From Brenneria sp. hezel4-2-4 (GTDB lineage: Bacteria > Pseudomonadota > Gammaproteobacteria > Enterobacterales > Enterobacteriaceae), in contig NZ_JABJXS010000003.1 in NCBI RefSeq assembly GCF_013155275.1, positions 1 to 64,000 on the forward strand: DNA of 64,000 bases, in the 5' to 3' direction. The notes below the pieces were generated by a model. The model was given only the letters and a program-made list of their open reading frames with translations, was not told the origin of the DNA and made no database searches. Made by a program: the position numbers and the translations under genes. This document shows, one piece after another, positions 17,528 through 28,632 of the stretch; position 1 is the first letter of the stretch, and the number at the start of each line of letters is the position of its first letter.

Positions 17528-18115
17528 ATGAGTAGTAAAGAACAGAACACGCCCGATGAGCAAGTCTTGGATCACACGAAGACAGCGAAAGGGCAACAGG
17601 CGGAAGCGGCGCCGCAAGCAACAGACGTAGCCGACCCGCGCGATGAGCGTATTGCCGAACTGGAAACACAATTGGCCGAGCTGCAACAGCGTGAGCGCGA
17701 CAGCATACTGCGCGCCCGGGCCGAAGCCGACAATATCCGTCGTCGTGCGGAAATGGACGTCGAAAAGGCGCACAAATTCGCAGTGGAAAAATTTGCCGGT
17801 GAAATGTTGCCGGTAATCGATAACCTTGAACGCGCGCTGGATGTGGCGGACAAATCCAACGATGCGCTGGCATCGATGATTGAAGGCGTTGAGCTGACGT
17901 TGAAATCGTTGCTGGATGCCGTGCATAAGTTTGGCATTGAGGTGGTGGGGGAAGTGAATGTTCCCTTTAACCCGGAAGTTCACCAGGCAATGACGATGCT
18001 GGAATCCGATGATTATCCGCCAAATCACGTAATGATGGTGATGCAGAAAGGCTACACGCTGAACGGGCGTTTACTGCGTCCGGCGATGGTCGCGGTGTCT
18101 AAGGCGAAAGACTGA
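17528..18115 (+). CDS. grpE: nucleotide exchange factor GrpE
   Basis: A 195-residue co-chaperone that releases ADP from DnaK. The N-terminal third is disordered and acidic; a long coiled-coil helix runs through [20 protein letters not shown], and the C-terminal beta-wing holds [14 protein letters not shown] and [18 protein letters not shown], the family signature. Length is two residues short of the E. coli protein. A sigma-32 promoter lies upstream and a hairpin with T-run (18145-18173) follows. Confidence 0.97.
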   Translation: MSSKEQNTPDEQVLDHTKTAKGQQAEAAPQATDVADPRDERIAELETQLAELQQRERDSILRARAEADNIRRRAEMDVEKAHKFAVEKFAGEMLPVIDNLERALDVADKSNDALASMIEGVELTLKSLLDAVHKFGIEVVGEVNVPFNPEVHQAMTMLESDDYPPNHVMMVMQKGYTLNGRLLRPAMVAVSKAKD

Positions 18116-18144
18116 TTCAGCCTATTTCGTTTCGCATCAATCCC

Positions 18145-18173
18145 AACCCCGTGCTTCAGGCATGGGGTTTTTT
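18145..18173 (+). terminator. terminator of grpE
   Basis: AACCCCGTGC, loop TTCAG, GCATGGGGTT, followed by TTTTG. A 10-bp stem with one G-T pair lies about 30 bases after the stop codon. Confidence 0.8.
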
Positions 18174-18280
18174 GTTTATAGTTAATTACTATTGGTTTGT
18201 TAAAAAGGGACTTTTTATTTTTCTGCCGCACCATCATCTTTAACTATCAGAAGAATTGGTATTGTCGTTATAAATGCGGT

Positions 18281-18299
18281 TGATAATCATTATCATTAA
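18281..18299 (+). promoter_or_regulatory. Fur-type box upstream of mntH
   Basis: TGATAATCATTATCATTA is an inverted-repeat sequence that matches the GATAAT-type Fur box. It lies about 40-60 bases before the mntH start. In E. coli mntH is repressed by Fur with iron and by MntR with manganese; I do not see a separate MntR box with certainty. Confidence 0.7.
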
Positions 18300-18340
18300 T
18301 GTGAAGGTAGTAAAAACAACAGTATTAGAAAGGTCATACT

Positions 18341-19579
18341 ATGCGGGGCAACCCTATCGTCGAGTCAGCAAGCCGCGCGTCAAGAAAGATCAAACTTTCT
18401 CTGATGGGGCCGGCCTTCATTGCCGCGATCGGTTATATCGACCCGGGCAACTTCGCGACGAATATTCAGTCCGGCGCCGCCTATGGTTATACCCTGTTAT
18501 GGGTGGTGGTGTGGGCCAATATCATGGCGATGTTGATCCAGTTGCTGTCAGCCAAGCTGGGTATCGCCACCGGTAAAAATCTTGCGGAACTGATCCGCGA
18601 TCGTTTTCCGCGGCCCGCCGTTTGGGCCTACTGGGTGCAGGCCGAGATCATCGCCATGGCGACCGATCTGGCTGAATTCATCGGGGCGGCTATCGGTTTC
18701 AAGCTGTTGTTAGGCGTTTCGCTGCTTGAAGGCGCCGTTCTCACCGGTATCGCGACTTTCCTGATTTTGATGCTGCAACAGCGCGGACAAAAGCCGCTGG
18801 AGAGAGTGATTGGCGGGCTGCTGCTGTTTGTGGCCGCGGCTTATATTGTTGAATTGGTTTTCTCGCAGCCGGAACTGGCCGCCCTGACCAAAGGGATGGT
18901 TATCCCCAGCCTGCCGACGTCGGATGCGGTGTTTCTGGCCGCGGGCGTGTTGGGGGCGACGATCATGCCGCATGTCATTTATCTGCACTCTTCTTTGACG
19001 CAGCGCGCGGATAAGCATTCCCGCGCCGAACGTTATTCCTCGAGCAAAGTCGATGTGGCTATTGCCATGACCATCGCCGGATTTGTCAATCTGGCGATGA
19101 TGGCGACGGCGGCCGCGGCGTTTCATTTCAGCGGCAATCAGGATATTGCCGATCTGGATCGTGCCTATCTGACGCTGGAGCCTTTGCTGGGGAAAGCGGC
19201 GGCGACCATTTTCGGCCTGAGTTTGGTTGCGGCAGGGCTTTCCTCGACGGTCGTCGGCACGCTGGCCGGGCAGGTGGTCATGCAGGGATTTGTTCATTTC
19301 CATATTCCGCTGTGGGTGCGGCGCGCGGTGACCATGCTGCCATCATTTATCGTTATCCTGTCTGGTATGGATCCCACCCGGGTGCTGGTATTAAGTCAGG
19401 TGATCCTGAGCTTTGGTATTGCTCTGGCGCTGGTTCCTCTGCTGTCATTCACCGGTAACCGGGAATTAATGGGCGATTTGGTCAACCATCGGCTGATACA
19501 AATCATCGGCAAAGCGATTGTGTCGATTGTCGTGTCGCTCAATCTTTATCTGCTGGTCAGTACCGCTTTAGGACTATGA
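18341..19579 (+). CDS. mntH: NRAMP manganese/iron transporter MntH
   Basis: A 412-residue proton-coupled divalent metal importer, the length of E. coli MntH, with 11 predicted membrane spans. Metal-site motifs are present: DPGN (residues 34-37, helix 1) and the MPHVIYLHS motif of helix 6. It imports Mn2+ (and Fe2+) across the inner membrane and supports oxidative-stress resistance. ATG at 18341 begins [17 protein letters not shown] Fur box precedes it and nudK follows in the same direction after 66 bases. Confidence 0.97.
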   Translation: MRGNPIVESASRASRKIKLSLMGPAFIAAIGYIDPGNFATNIQSGAAYGYTLLWVVVWANIMAMLIQLLSAKLGIATGKNLAELIRDRFPRPAVWAYWVQAEIIAMATDLAEFIGAAIGFKLLLGVSLLEGAVLTGIATFLILMLQQRGQKPLERVIGGLLLFVAAAYIVELVFSQPELAALTKGMVIPSLPTSDAVFLAAGVLGATIMPHVIYLHSSLTQRADKHSRAERYSSSKVDVAIAMTIAGFVNLAMMATAAAAFHFSGNQDIADLDRAYLTLEPLLGKAAATIFGLSLVAAGLSSTVVGTLAGQVVMQGFVHFHIPLWVRRAVTMLPSFIVILSGMDPTRVLVLSQVILSFGIALALVPLLSFTGNRELMGDLVNHRLIQIIGKAIVSIVVSLNLYLLVSTALGL

Positions 19580-19645
19580 CGACGTGCAATCCTGTCGGTA
19601 TCTTCTTATCATCAGATATCGATTCTTGCTTATAGTGGTTCAGTT

Positions 19646-20224
19646 ATGTCGTCGCCAATTACGCTCATCGAAAAGAAACTGTTGTCCGATCATTGGTTTA
19701 TTCTTCACAAATATGTTTTTGATTTAAAAAGAAAGAATGGCGGCGTGGTGCGTCAGATCCGGGAGGTGTACGATCGTGGCGATGGCGCGACCATTCTGCT
19801 GTATAACCGAAAAAAGGGCACCGTGATCCTGACCCGCCAGTTCCGAATCCCCACCTATCTGAATGGCAATGAAAGCGGCATGTTGCTGGAGGCCTGCGCC
19901 GGCTTACTGGACGATAACTCGCCGGAGACGTGTATACGTAATGAAGCGATTGAAGAAACCGGCTATGCGATTGGCAAGGTTGAAAAATTGTTTGAGGCTT
20001 TTATGTCGCCCGGCGGCGTCACCGAACGGCTGCATTTCTTCGCCGCGGAGTATGATGAGTCGCTGCGGAATAACCAGGGCGGCGGTATCGACGATGAGGA
20101 CATTGAAGTGCTGGAGCTGTCTTTTACCGAGGCGCTCGAAATGGTGAAAGAAGGGCGCATCATGGATGCCAAAACCATCATGTTGCTACAGCACGCGCAG
20201 ATTCAGGGATGGTTTACGAAGTAG
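19646..20224 (+). CDS. nudK: GDP-mannose pyrophosphatase, Nudix family
   Basis: A 192-residue Nudix hydrolase matching E. coli NudK in length and sequence ([39 protein letters not shown]). It cleaves GDP-mannose to GMP and mannose-1-phosphate. The Nudix box reads [20 protein letters not shown]: the metal-binding EE pair is kept, but the first Glu of G-x5-E is Ser and the Arg/Lys before E is Asn. The core fold should stand, but activity may differ from the E. coli enzyme. Confidence 0.93.
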   Translation: MSSPITLIEKKLLSDHWFILHKYVFDLKRKNGGVVRQIREVYDRGDGATILLYNRKKGTVILTRQFRIPTYLNGNESGMLLEACAGLLDDNSPETCIRNEAIEETGYAIGKVEKLFEAFMSPGGVTERLHFFAAEYDESLRNNQGGGIDDEDIEVLELSFTEALEMVKEGRIMDAKTIMLLQHAQIQGWFTK

Positions 20225-20505
20225 CGGGCGTACTGCCGGGCGTGTTGATGTCGAACGCGCCCGTGAAAGTGCGGGCAACGGGCGTCGCGCAAAACCAGGA
20301 GTGACGATTTCGTCGCCGATGTTTTGTCCTCCGACGGTGTGATGTTTTTTGATTGAACAAAAAACTAACAAATAAAGTAACTATTTTAATCTGCATTAAC
20401 CTTCCGCTTTTTGTCATCCTTCAAAGTTTAACAATTCTCAAACATTATACTGGTGATCCTTGACCCTACATGTACGCCACAACAAAAACCAAGAAGGGAT
20501 AAAAA
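20225..20505. other. intergenic region before maeB
   Basis: About 280 bases between nudK and maeB. The maeB promoter and ribosome site (AGAAGGGAT before ATG) lie at the right end. No other structure is seen. Confidence 0.4.
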
Positions 20506-22785
20506 ATGGATGAACAACTAAAGCAAAGCGCCCTTGATTTTCACCAATATCCGGTGCCCGGGAAAATACAGGTTTCTCCAACCAAGCCGTTGGCGACCCA
20601 GCGCGATCTGGCGCTGGCTTATTCACCCGGGGTGGCGGCGCCCTGTCTGGAAATTGCGGAAGATCCGCTGGCGGCCTACAAGTACACCGCGCGCGGCAAT
20701 CTGGTGGCGGTGATCTCCAACGGAACCGCCGTGCTCGGCCTTGGCAATATTGGCGCGCTGGCCGGCAAGCCGGTGATGGAAGGCAAGGGGGTTTTGTTTA
20801 AGAAATTCTCCGGTATTGACGTGTTCGATATTGAAGTGGATGAACTGGATCCGGATAAACTGATCGACATCATTGCCGCGCTGGAGCCGACGTTTGGCGG
20901 CATCAATCTGGAAGATATCAAAGCGCCGGAATGCTTTTACATTGAAAAGAAACTGCGCGAGCGTATGAAAATTCCGGTATTCCATGACGACCAGCACGGC
21001 ACCGCCATTATCTGTACCGCGGCGGTGCTGAACGGGCTGCGGGTGGTGGAGAAGAATATCGCTGACGTACGCCTGGTGGTTTCCGGCGCGGGAGCGGCAT
21101 CCATCGCCTGTCTGAACCTGCTGGTGGCGCTGGGCATGAAGCCGCACAACATCGTGGTGTGTGACTCGCGCGGCGTGATCTACAAAGGCCGTGAAGAGGA
21201 TATGGCGGAAACCAAAGCGGCTTACGCCGTTGAGGATAACGGCAAGCGTAAGCTGGCGGACGTTATCCCCGATGCCGATATTTTCCTCGGCTGCTCCGGC
21301 CCCGGGGTGTTGACGCAGGAGATGGTGAAAACCATGGCGCCACGTCCGCTAATCCTGGCGCTGGCCAACCCTGAACCGGAAATTCTGCCGCCGCTGGTCA
21401 AGGAGGTTCGCCCGGACGCCATTATCTGTACCGGCCGTTCAGACTACCCGAATCAGGTGAACAACGTGCTGTGCTTCCCGTTCATCTTCCGCGGCGCGCT
21501 GGATGTCGGGGCGACCACCATCAATGAAGAGATGAAGCTGGCGTGCGTGCACGCCATTGCCAATCTGGCGCTGGCGGAGCAGAGCGAAGTGGTGGCCTCG
21601 GCCTATGGCGATCAGGATCTGTCGTTCGGCCCGGAGTATCTGATCCCGAAACCGTTCGATCCGCGCCTGATTATCAAGATAGCCCCGGCGGTGGCGAAAG
21701 CGGCGATGGCGTCCGGCGTGGCGACGCGGCCGATTGAAGACTTTACTGCTTATGTCGAGAAGCTGACGGAGTTTGTCTACAAGACCAACCTGTTTATGAA
21801 GCCGGTTTTCTCTCAGGCGCGTCAGCAGCCCCGTCGGGTGGTGCTGGCCGAAGGGGAAGATCCGCGCGTGCTGCACGCGACGCAGGAACTGGTGACGCTG
21901 GGGCTGGCTTTTCCGATATTGATTGGGCGGCCGAACGTGATTGAAATGCGCCTGCAAAAGCTGGGGTTACAGTTGACCATTGGTAAAGACTTTGAAGTGG
22001 TCAACAATGAATCCGATCCGCGCTTTAAAGAATACTGGAGCGAATATTTCGAGATCATGAAGCGTCGCGGCGTGTCGCAGGAAAAGGCGCAGCGCGAGGT
22101 GATCGGTAATCCGACATTGATTGGTTCCATCATGGTGCTGCGCGGTGAAGCCGACGCCTTGATTTGCGGAACTATCGGCACTTATGAAGAGCATTTCGCC
22201 GTGGTGGAAAAAGTCTTTGGCTATCGCGAAGGCGTCCACGTCGCCGGCGCTATGAACGCCTTGCTGTTGCCGAGCGGGAATACGTTCATCGCCGATACCT
22301 ATGTCAATGCCGATCCCACCCCGGAGCAGTTGGCGGAGATTACCCTGATGGCGGCGGACACCGTGCGTCGTTTCGGGATCGAGCCGAAAGTCGCCCTGTT
22401 GTCGCATTCGAACTTTGGCACTTCTGACTCGCCCACCGCCGCGAAAATGCGCGCTACGCTGGCGCTGGTGAATAAACTGGCGCCGGAGCTGGAAATCGAC
22501 GGCGAAATGCACGGCGATGCCGCGCTGGTGGAGTCGATCCGCCGCGAGCAGATGCCGGACAGTCCGCTGAAAGGTTCGGCCAATATCCTGATCATGCCCA
22601 ATATGGAATCTGCCCGTATCAGCTATAACCTGCTGCGCGTCTCTTCTTCCGAAGGGGTAACCGTCGGGCCGGTGCTGATGGGGGTCGCCAAACCGGTGCA
22701 TATTCTGACGCCGATCGCCTCGGTGCGGCGTATCGTTAATATGGTGGCGCTGGCGGTGGTTGAGGCGCAAACCCAGCCGCTGTAA
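20506..22785 (+). CDS. maeB: NADP-dependent malic enzyme with C-terminal phosphotransacetylase-like domain
   Basis: A 759-residue MaeB, the same length as in E. coli. It oxidatively decarboxylates malate to pyruvate, making NADPH. The N-terminal malic enzyme domain (about 1-425) has [11 protein letters not shown] and the nucleotide-binding [13 protein letters not shown]. The C-terminal domain (about 430-759) resembles phosphate acetyltransferase ([26 protein letters not shown]) and is thought to be regulatory in E. coli. A hairpin follows the stop. The gene is very GC-rich compared with the island genes. Confidence 0.97.
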   Translation: MDEQLKQSALDFHQYPVPGKIQVSPTKPLATQRDLALAYSPGVAAPCLEIAEDPLAAYKYTARGNLVAVISNGTAVLGLGNIGALAGKPVMEGKGVLFKKFSGIDVFDIEVDELDPDKLIDIIAALEPTFGGINLEDIKAPECFYIEKKLRERMKIPVFHDDQHGTAIICTAAVLNGLRVVEKNIADVRLVVSGAGAASIACLNLLVALGMKPHNIVVCDSRGVIYKGREEDMAETKAAYAVEDNGKRKLADVIPDADIFLGCSGPGVLTQEMVKTMAPRPLILALANPEPEILPPLVKEVRPDAIICTGRSDYPNQVNNVLCFPFIFRGALDVGATTINEEMKLACVHAIANLALAEQSEVVASAYGDQDLSFGPEYLIPKPFDPRLIIKIAPAVAKAAMASGVATRPIEDFTAYVEKLTEFVYKTNLFMKPVFSQARQQPRRVVLAEGEDPRVLHATQELVTLGLAFPILIGRPNVIEMRLQKLGLQLTIGKDFEVVNNESDPRFKEYWSEYFEIMKRRGVSQEKAQREVIGNPTLIGSIMVLRGEADALICGTIGTYEEHFAVVEKVFGYREGVHVAGAMNALLLPSGNTFIADTYVNADPTPEQLAEITLMAADTVRRFGIEPKVALLSHSNFGTSDSPTAAKMRATLALVNKLAPELEIDGEMHGDAALVESIRREQMPDSPLKGSANILIMPNMESARISYNLLRVSSSEGVTVGPVLMGVAKPVHILTPIASVRRIVNMVALAVVEAQTQPL

Positions 22786-22800
22786 GGCCGGTTGAGGTCA

Positions 22801-22836
22801 AAAGCCCGCAATCGCATGATGCGACCGCGGGCTTTG
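22801..22836. terminator. bidirectional terminator between maeB and the yaiI-like gene
   Basis: AAAGCCCGC and GCGGGCTTT form a 9-bp stem around a 17-base loop containing its own small stem. It lies between the two convergent genes. Confidence 0.75.
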
Positions 22837-22857
22837 CTTTTTCTGATCCTCTGGGCG

Positions 22858-23303
22858 TTACATTGATTGCCGCAGCCATTTATCCAGTTCGTTGGCGAAC
22901 TGCTGACGGTCACGTTGATTCAGCGTATTCGGGCCGCCGGTCTGGATGCCGCTGGCGCGCAGGGTATCCATAAAATCGCGCATGTTCAGCCGTTCGCGGA
23001 TGGTGTCCGGCGTATAGCGTTCGCCGCGCGGATTGAGCGCCACAGCGCCTTTTTCGATCGCTTCGGCGGCCAGCGGAATATCGGCGGTCACCACCAGATC
23101 GCCCGCTTCAACCCGGCGCACGATTTCGTTATCCGCGACATCGAATCCGGCGGCGACGCGCAGGGTGTGGATAAAACGTGACGGCGGCACTTTCAATGAC
23201 TGATTGGCGACCAGCGTTACCTGTGTTTCCGTGCGCTCCGCGGCGCGAAACAGCACCTCTTTGATGACGTTGGGACAAGCGTCGGCATCGACCCAAATCT
23301 GCA

Positions 23304-23304
<1 letters not shown>
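22858..23304 (-). CDS. yaiI: YaiI/YqxD (UPF0178) family protein
   Basis: A 148-residue NYN-like, DUF188 family protein. It begins [22 protein letters not shown], carries LVANQSL and [17 protein letters not shown], and ends [13 protein letters not shown], as in relatives. PIN/NYN folds are often ribonucleases; no activity is established for this family as far as I know. I chose ATG 23304; the frame is open further upstream only through hemF. It overlaps the hemF stop by one base (TAATG), so the two are translationally coupled. Confidence 0.88.
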
Positions 23305-24248
<944 letters not shown>

Positions 24249-24421
24249 TTATCACCACTGAATTGAATAAAGCGCTCCAGTATAACGATTATTGCCGATC
24301 AATAAATCATATCCCCCACGGCCGCAAGGCGCATTTCTCTTGACCGGCGGCAATTTGATATTGCGTCTGACAAAAATCACGCGATAATCAGAACTTACCT
24401 AATTGCACAGTGGCCAACGTG

Positions 24422-24847
24422 ATGGAAATCCGCATATTCCGGCAAGATGACTTTGAGGAAGTGATCACCCTTTGGGAACGCTGCGATTTGCTGCGTCCGT
24501 GGAACGATCCTGAAATGGATATTGAACGCAAATTAAACCACGATCCCGAGCTGTTTCTGGTGGCGGAGGTGAGCGGCGAAGTGGTGGGTTCCATCATGGG
24601 CGGCTATGACGGCCATCGCGGTTCCGCCTATTATCTCGGCGTGCATCCGGATTTCCGCGGCAGAGGCATTGCCAATGCGCTGATCAGCCGTCTGGAAAAA
24701 AAACTCATTGCCCGTGGTTGTCCCAAGATCCACCTGATGGTGCGGGAGGATAACGACGCGGTGATTGGCATGTATGAAAAGCTGGACTATGAGATGGTGG
24801 ACTGCGTGACGCTGGGTAAACGGCTGATTGAGGATCAGGAATACTGA
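24422..24847 (+). CDS. ypeA: GNAT family acetyltransferase YpeA
   Basis: A 141-residue GNAT acetyltransferase closely matching E. coli YpeA ([55 protein letters not shown]). The acetyl-CoA binding motif is the R-G-x-G-I-A part near residue 80. The substrate is not known. I chose ATG 24422, not the in-frame GTG 12 bases upstream, because it begins the conserved MEIR. It is divergent from hemF. Confidence 0.93.
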   Translation: MEIRIFRQDDFEEVITLWERCDLLRPWNDPEMDIERKLNHDPELFLVAEVSGEVVGSIMGGYDGHRGSAYYLGVHPDFRGRGIANALISRLEKKLIARGCPKIHLMVREDNDAVIGMYEKLDYEMVDCVTLGKRLIEDQEY

Positions 24848-24961
24848 TCCGGCGCCGGATACGTTAGATCACCTCTATTTATCGATGACTCAGGGCCGCT
24901 GGGTCTTCTCACCGCATTGTTGATTCAATGATAATTAAAACCCGATTACCCTGCCTTTTAC

Positions 24962-24989
24962 GGCACTTTCCGCCCGCCTTATACTCAAA
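24962..24989 (+). promoter_or_regulatory. possible sigma-E promoter of yfeY
   Basis: GGCACTT (24962-24968), a 16-base spacer and TCAAA (24985-24989) resemble the sigma-E pattern GGAACTT-N16-TCnnA. The E. coli yfeY gene is known as a sigma-E regulon member, which makes the match plausible. Confidence 0.5.
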
Positions 24990-25048
24990 TCCAAATCTGG
25001 TGATGGCGGCTAACGATTGCGGCCGTTCAATATTGAGGAGTAAAAGTC

Positions 25049-25636
25049 ATGAGATTTCGCCCGTTATTGCTGGGTTTACCACTGTTACTGACCGGGTGCG
25101 GCACGATGAGCCATTTCTCCTGGTCCAGCCTGTCGCCGTTTAGCTGGTTTGGCGGTTCGCTTCAGGTGTCGGACGCCGGCGTTGGGGAGATTAATGCCGG
25201 TACGCCATTGTCCGAGCCGGTGTTACACAAGGCGCTGAACGGCGATTATCGCCTCCGCGGCGGAATGGGTTCGGACAACGGTCAACTGGTCGCTTTTTAT
25301 CAGGCGCTGGACGGCCAGGAAGTTAAATTGATCATCAGCGGTGAGCCGAAAAGTCACGTTCGCAAAGTCGAGGTGATGGATGCGGCAATCGATAGCCAGT
25401 GGGGAGTAAAAATCGGCGATGCGTTCAGCGCCTCCTACAGCAAGGCGTTTGGCGTATGCCAGCCGGGGCAAGGTGATGACGCTCAAAGCGTTGAGTGCGT
25501 CGCCCCGCAGAGCAAACATGTCAGCTATCTGTTTTCCGGCGAGTGGAGCGGGCCGGAAGGGCTGATGCCGCCTGACGACATTCTCAAAACATGGCGTGTG
25601 AGCAAGATTATCTGGCATGCGCAGGCTCGCGATTGA
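25049..25636 (+). CDS. yfeY: sigma-E-regulated lipoprotein YfeY
   Basis: A 195-residue lipoprotein. The signal peptide MRFRPLLLGLPLLL ends in LTGC (lipobox, Cys at about 17). The rest matches E. coli YfeY: GGSLQVSDAGVGEINAGTPL, RLRGGMGSDNGQLVAFYQAL and the two Cys of VCQPGQGDDAQSVEC. It is expected to be envelope-located; function is unknown. A possible sigma-E promoter precedes it, and yfeX follows in the same direction. Confidence 0.9.
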   Translation: MRFRPLLLGLPLLLTGCGTMSHFSWSSLSPFSWFGGSLQVSDAGVGEINAGTPLSEPVLHKALNGDYRLRGGMGSDNGQLVAFYQALDGQEVKLIISGEPKSHVRKVEVMDAAIDSQWGVKIGDAFSASYSKAFGVCQPGQGDDAQSVECVAPQSKHVSYLFSGEWSGPEGLMPPDDILKTWRVSKIIWHAQARD

Positions 25637-25785
25637 TGGGATGCCGGAACTGAAATTGCGTTTAAGCAAAGTAAAAACCGCATTTGTTCCGGTATGATAG
25701 CGCTTCTGCACCTAGGGGATAAGGGATTGCGGATAAACACATTACCAATACGACTAAGAAAAATAATGAGATTGAGGAAGCGCAG

Positions 25786-26685
25786 ATGACACAAATTCAA
25801 AGCGGTATCTTGCTGGAGCATCGCCGTTTTGCCATTTTTATGGAAGCTATGGTGCAGGGGGAATTTGATGCCATCCGCCAGGGATGCAAAAAGTTTTGTC
25901 AGGCGCTGTCCGAGCTGCAACAGCAGTTTCCCGATGCGGGCTTGGGCGCGGTGCTGGCTTTCGGCAATGATGTGTGGCGCGATCTGGATTGCCTCAATTC
26001 CGCGCTGGAGCTCAAACCCTTTACGCCGTTGGGTAAAGGGCTGGCGCCGGCAACCCAACGCGACCTGTTGATTCATATTCAGTCATACCGGCATGATGTG
26101 AATTTCAGTCTGGCGCAGGCGGCTCTGGCCGCTTTTGGCAGCGCCATCCATGTGGAAGAAGAAATACACGGCTTTCGCTGTGTCGAGGACCGCGATCTGA
26201 GTGGTTTCGTGGATGGGACGGAAAACCCGCAGGGCGACGATCGCCACGGTGTGGCTATCGTTCCCGACGGTCAGCCCGATGCCGGCGGCAGCTATGTTTT
26301 TGTTCAGCGCTGGGAACATAATCTCAAGCAGTGGCAGCGTTTCAGCGTTGAGCAGCAAGAGCAGATGATCGGCCGCACCAAGTTCGATAACGAAGAGCTT
26401 TCTTCTGAACAGCGCCCGTCGACGTCTCATGTCAGCCGCGTGGATTTGAAAGAAGACGGCAAAGGGCTGAAAATTTTACGTCAGAGCCTGCCTTACGGCA
26501 CGGCGAGCGGCAAGCACGGGTTGTATTTCATCGCCTACTGCGCCCGGCTGCATAACATTGAGCAGCAACTGCTCAGCATGTTTGGCGAGCGGGACGGCAA
26601 GCGTGACGATATGCTGCGCTTCACCCGGGCGGTAAGCGGCAGCTATTTCTTTGCGCCTTCGCTGGAACGTCTGCTGACGCTGTAA
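25786..26685 (+). CDS. yfeX: Dyp-type peroxidase YfeX
   Basis: A 299-residue dye-decolourising peroxidase, the length of E. coli YfeX. The family motif GFVDGTENP (140-148) holds the distal Asp143; His215 in STSHVSRVD is the axial haem ligand and Arg232 completes the distal site. It is a cytoplasmic haem enzyme that oxidises porphyrinogens; a proposed role in haem iron release is disputed. Neighbours yfeY, ypeA and hemF are the same as in E. coli. Confidence 0.96.
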   Translation: MTQIQSGILLEHRRFAIFMEAMVQGEFDAIRQGCKKFCQALSELQQQFPDAGLGAVLAFGNDVWRDLDCLNSALELKPFTPLGKGLAPATQRDLLIHIQSYRHDVNFSLAQAALAAFGSAIHVEEEIHGFRCVEDRDLSGFVDGTENPQGDDRHGVAIVPDGQPDAGGSYVFVQRWEHNLKQWQRFSVEQQEQMIGRTKFDNEELSSEQRPSTSHVSRVDLKEDGKGLKILRQSLPYGTASGKHGLYFIAYCARLHNIEQQLLSMFGERDGKRDDMLRFTRAVSGSYFFAPSLERLLTL

Positions 26686-26716
26686 TCTGCTTTAGGGCAT
26701 TTGTGAGGGCCGGTTT

Positions 26717-27604
26717 TTGACAACGCTTGAACAGGGTATCGGCAATACTCCGCTGGTGAAATTGCAGCGTTTGGCGCAGGGGACGGGCAGTGAAGTCTGG
26801 CTGAAACTGGAAGGAAACAACCCGGCGGGATCGGTAAAAGATCGTGCGGCATTATCCATGGTTCAGCAGGCGGAAAAGCGGGGTGATATCGCTCCCGGTG
26901 ATAGGTTGATTGAAGCGACCAGTGGGAATACGGGTATTGCGCTGGCGATGATCGCGGCGCTGAAAGGCTACCGTCTACGCCTATTGATGCCGGAAAATAT
27001 GAGCCGCGAGCGTCAGTCTGCGATGCGTGCCTACGGCGCGGAGCTGGTGTTGGTCAGCCGGCAAGCGGGGATGGAGGGCGCGCGCGATTTGGCGCGGCAC
27101 ATGGCGCAGTCAGGCGAAGGGAAAATCCTCGATCAGTTTAATAACCCGGACAACGCTCTCGCCCATTTTCTGACCACCGGCCCGGAGATCTGGCGGCAAA
27201 CGGCGGGCAAGCTGACGCATTTTGTATCCAGTATGGGAACCACCGGCACCATTTCCGGCGTCAGCCGTTATCTGAAAGCACAGCGTAATGAGATCGTCAC
27301 CGTGGGATTACAGCCTGCCGAAGGCAGCCAGATTCCCGGTATCCGGCGCTGGGCGCCGGGGTATCAGCCCGGTATCTTCCGCCCCGATCTTGTCGATCGC
27401 ATTATGGATATTTCGCAACAGGAAGCGGAGAGCACACTGCGTCATCTCGCCCGCCGGGAAGGCATTTTCTGCGGCGTCAGTTCCGGCGGCGCCGTCTGCG
27501 GCGCGTTGCGTATTGCGGCGGACAATCCCGGCAGCGTGATCGTGGCGATCGCCTGCGACCGCGGCGATCGCTATTTATCGACAGGCGTGTTTGAGGCGTT
27601 CTGA
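26717..27604 (+). CDS. cysM: cysteine synthase B
   Basis: A 295-residue O-acetylserine sulfhydrylase B. PLP is bound by Lys41 in NNPAGSVKDR, and the phosphate-binding loop [10 protein letters not shown] and the GTTGTISGVSRYLK segment are in place. CysM can use thiosulfate as well as sulfide, giving S-sulfocysteine. The only in-frame start that keeps the conserved TLEQGIGNTPLVKLQR is TTG 26717, an unusual start. The gene stands alone here, after yfeX, without the cysPUWA sulfate genes. Confidence 0.95.
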   Translation: MTTLEQGIGNTPLVKLQRLAQGTGSEVWLKLEGNNPAGSVKDRAALSMVQQAEKRGDIAPGDRLIEATSGNTGIALAMIAALKGYRLRLLMPENMSRERQSAMRAYGAELVLVSRQAGMEGARDLARHMAQSGEGKILDQFNNPDNALAHFLTTGPEIWRQTAGKLTHFVSSMGTTGTISGVSRYLKAQRNEIVTVGLQPAEGSQIPGIRRWAPGYQPGIFRPDLVDRIMDISQQEAESTLRHLARREGIFCGVSSGGAVCGALRIAADNPGSVIVAIACDRGDRYLSTGVFEAF

Positions 27605-27777
27605 AAGCAGAACAAGGATGAAGTCATACCATGGCCTATCCGGATAGGTTCTAAGCGTGAGAGCGGTCAATTTTCAGTTAGATTCAGAATACAAAACAGC
27701 GGCGCAGGCTTCACATGCCGCACACTGCATGTTATATCCATGATATGTTGTAGGACAACTTATATGCGATAGCCCTC
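27605..27777. other. intergenic region before the GntR regulator
   Basis: This 170-base gap holds the start of a catabolic cluster and a palindromic operator near its right end. Nothing else is seen. Confidence 0.4.
27748..27758 (+). promoter_or_regulatory. candidate GntR operator (site 1), before the regulator gene
   Basis: TTGTAGGACAA, within the longer palindrome GTTGTAGGACAAC, is a TTGTNNNACAA site typical of FadR-type GntR proteins. It lies 20 bases before the regulator start, consistent with autoregulation. Related copies lie at 30012-30022 and 30242-30252. Confidence 0.65.
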
Positions 27778-28491
27778 ATGAGCATTAAATCAATCCAGAA
27801 ACACAATGTAGTCAATGCAGTTTATGAGCAAATTAAGGAAAAACTGCTGGATGGTAGCTGGCCGCCGGGCAGTAAGCTCCCCTCAGAATCCGAACTTACT
27901 GTGTCATTCAACGTCAGCCGAGTCAGCATCCGTAGCGCGGTACAACGACTACGCGATCTGGGTATTGTCATTACTCATCAGGGGAAAGGCAGTTTCGTTA
28001 CCAAAAACTTCAGCCAACGTAGCCTGCTTAATGAGCAGCAGCCGATCATGCATCTCAGCCGCGAAGAGTTTCACGACATGATGATATTCCGCCAGACAGT
28101 CGAGTTCAAATGCATGGAGTTAGCGGTTCAGAATGCCACAGCGGAGGATATTTCCGCTCTGGAAAAAGCGTTGAATCGTATGCTGACAAACAAGGATGAC
28201 TATAAGAAATACTCTCAGGCGGATTTTGATTTCCATCTGGCGATCGCTAAGGCTTCACAGAACAAAGTATTCTACAACGTGATGAACTCCATTAAGGATA
28301 TTTACTACTACTACCTTGAAGAACTGAACCGTTCACTGGGTATCTCGCTTGAGAGCGTCGAGGCGCATATCAAGGTATTTATGGCCATAAAGAACCGTGA
28401 TGCATCTACCGCCGTAGCGGTGCTTAATGAAGCGATGTCAGAAAACGTTACTGCAATTGAAAAGCTTAACAGTCAACGAATAGAGGATTGA
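27778..28491 (+). CDS. FadR-type GntR transcriptional regulator
   Basis: A 237-residue regulator. Residues about 8-80 form the winged helix (NAVYEQIKEKLLDGSWPPGSKLPSESELTVSFNVSRVSIRSAVQ region), and the C-terminal half is an all-helical FCD domain with the D-x-x-F-H motif of ADFDFHLAIAKAS. FCD proteins usually sense sugar acids, often through a bound metal. It is beside an acid-sugar dehydratase, an SDR and a TRAP transporter, and likely operators lie before it and in the divergent promoter region. It is thus probably the cluster's repressor, induced by the substrate or an intermediate. ATG at 27778. Confidence 0.88.
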   Translation: MSIKSIQKHNVVNAVYEQIKEKLLDGSWPPGSKLPSESELTVSFNVSRVSIRSAVQRLRDLGIVITHQGKGSFVTKNFSQRSLLNEQQPIMHLSREEFHDMMIFRQTVEFKCMELAVQNATAEDISALEKALNRMLTNKDDYKKYSQADFDFHLAIAKASQNKVFYNVMNSIKDIYYYYLEELNRSLGISLESVEAHIKVFMAIKNRDASTAVAVLNEAMSENVTAIEKLNSQRIED

Positions 28492-28598
28492 GAACGCTCA
28501 TTATTTGGCAGAGCGTGGCGAGGGGCCGTAGCGGCGTGCGCCCCTCGGTACGGTAGGCCGGGTATCTCAGGCTTACAGACGACTTTGTCAGCAACCTC

Positions 28599-28623
28599 AA
28601 ATGGCTGCGTTCAGCAGCCATTT
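28599..28623. terminator. bidirectional terminator after the regulator and the dehydratase
   Basis: AAATGGCTGC, loop GTTCA, GCAGCCATTT: a perfect 10-bp stem between the convergent ends of the regulator and the dehydratase genes. Confidence 0.75.
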
Positions 28624-28632
28624 CTTCTCCCA

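Noticed and set aside
17396-18028. A long minus-strand open frame continuous with nadK, which would add over 200 residues to the kinase
   Set aside because: It is exactly antisense to grpE, and the NAD kinase family starts at [14 protein letters not shown] (17395). The GC-rich codon pattern of grpE leaves the opposite frame open by chance.
21439-22770. Long minus-strand frames across maeB
   Set aside because: Antisense shadows of a GC-rich gene, with His/Arg-rich nonsense translation and no domain.
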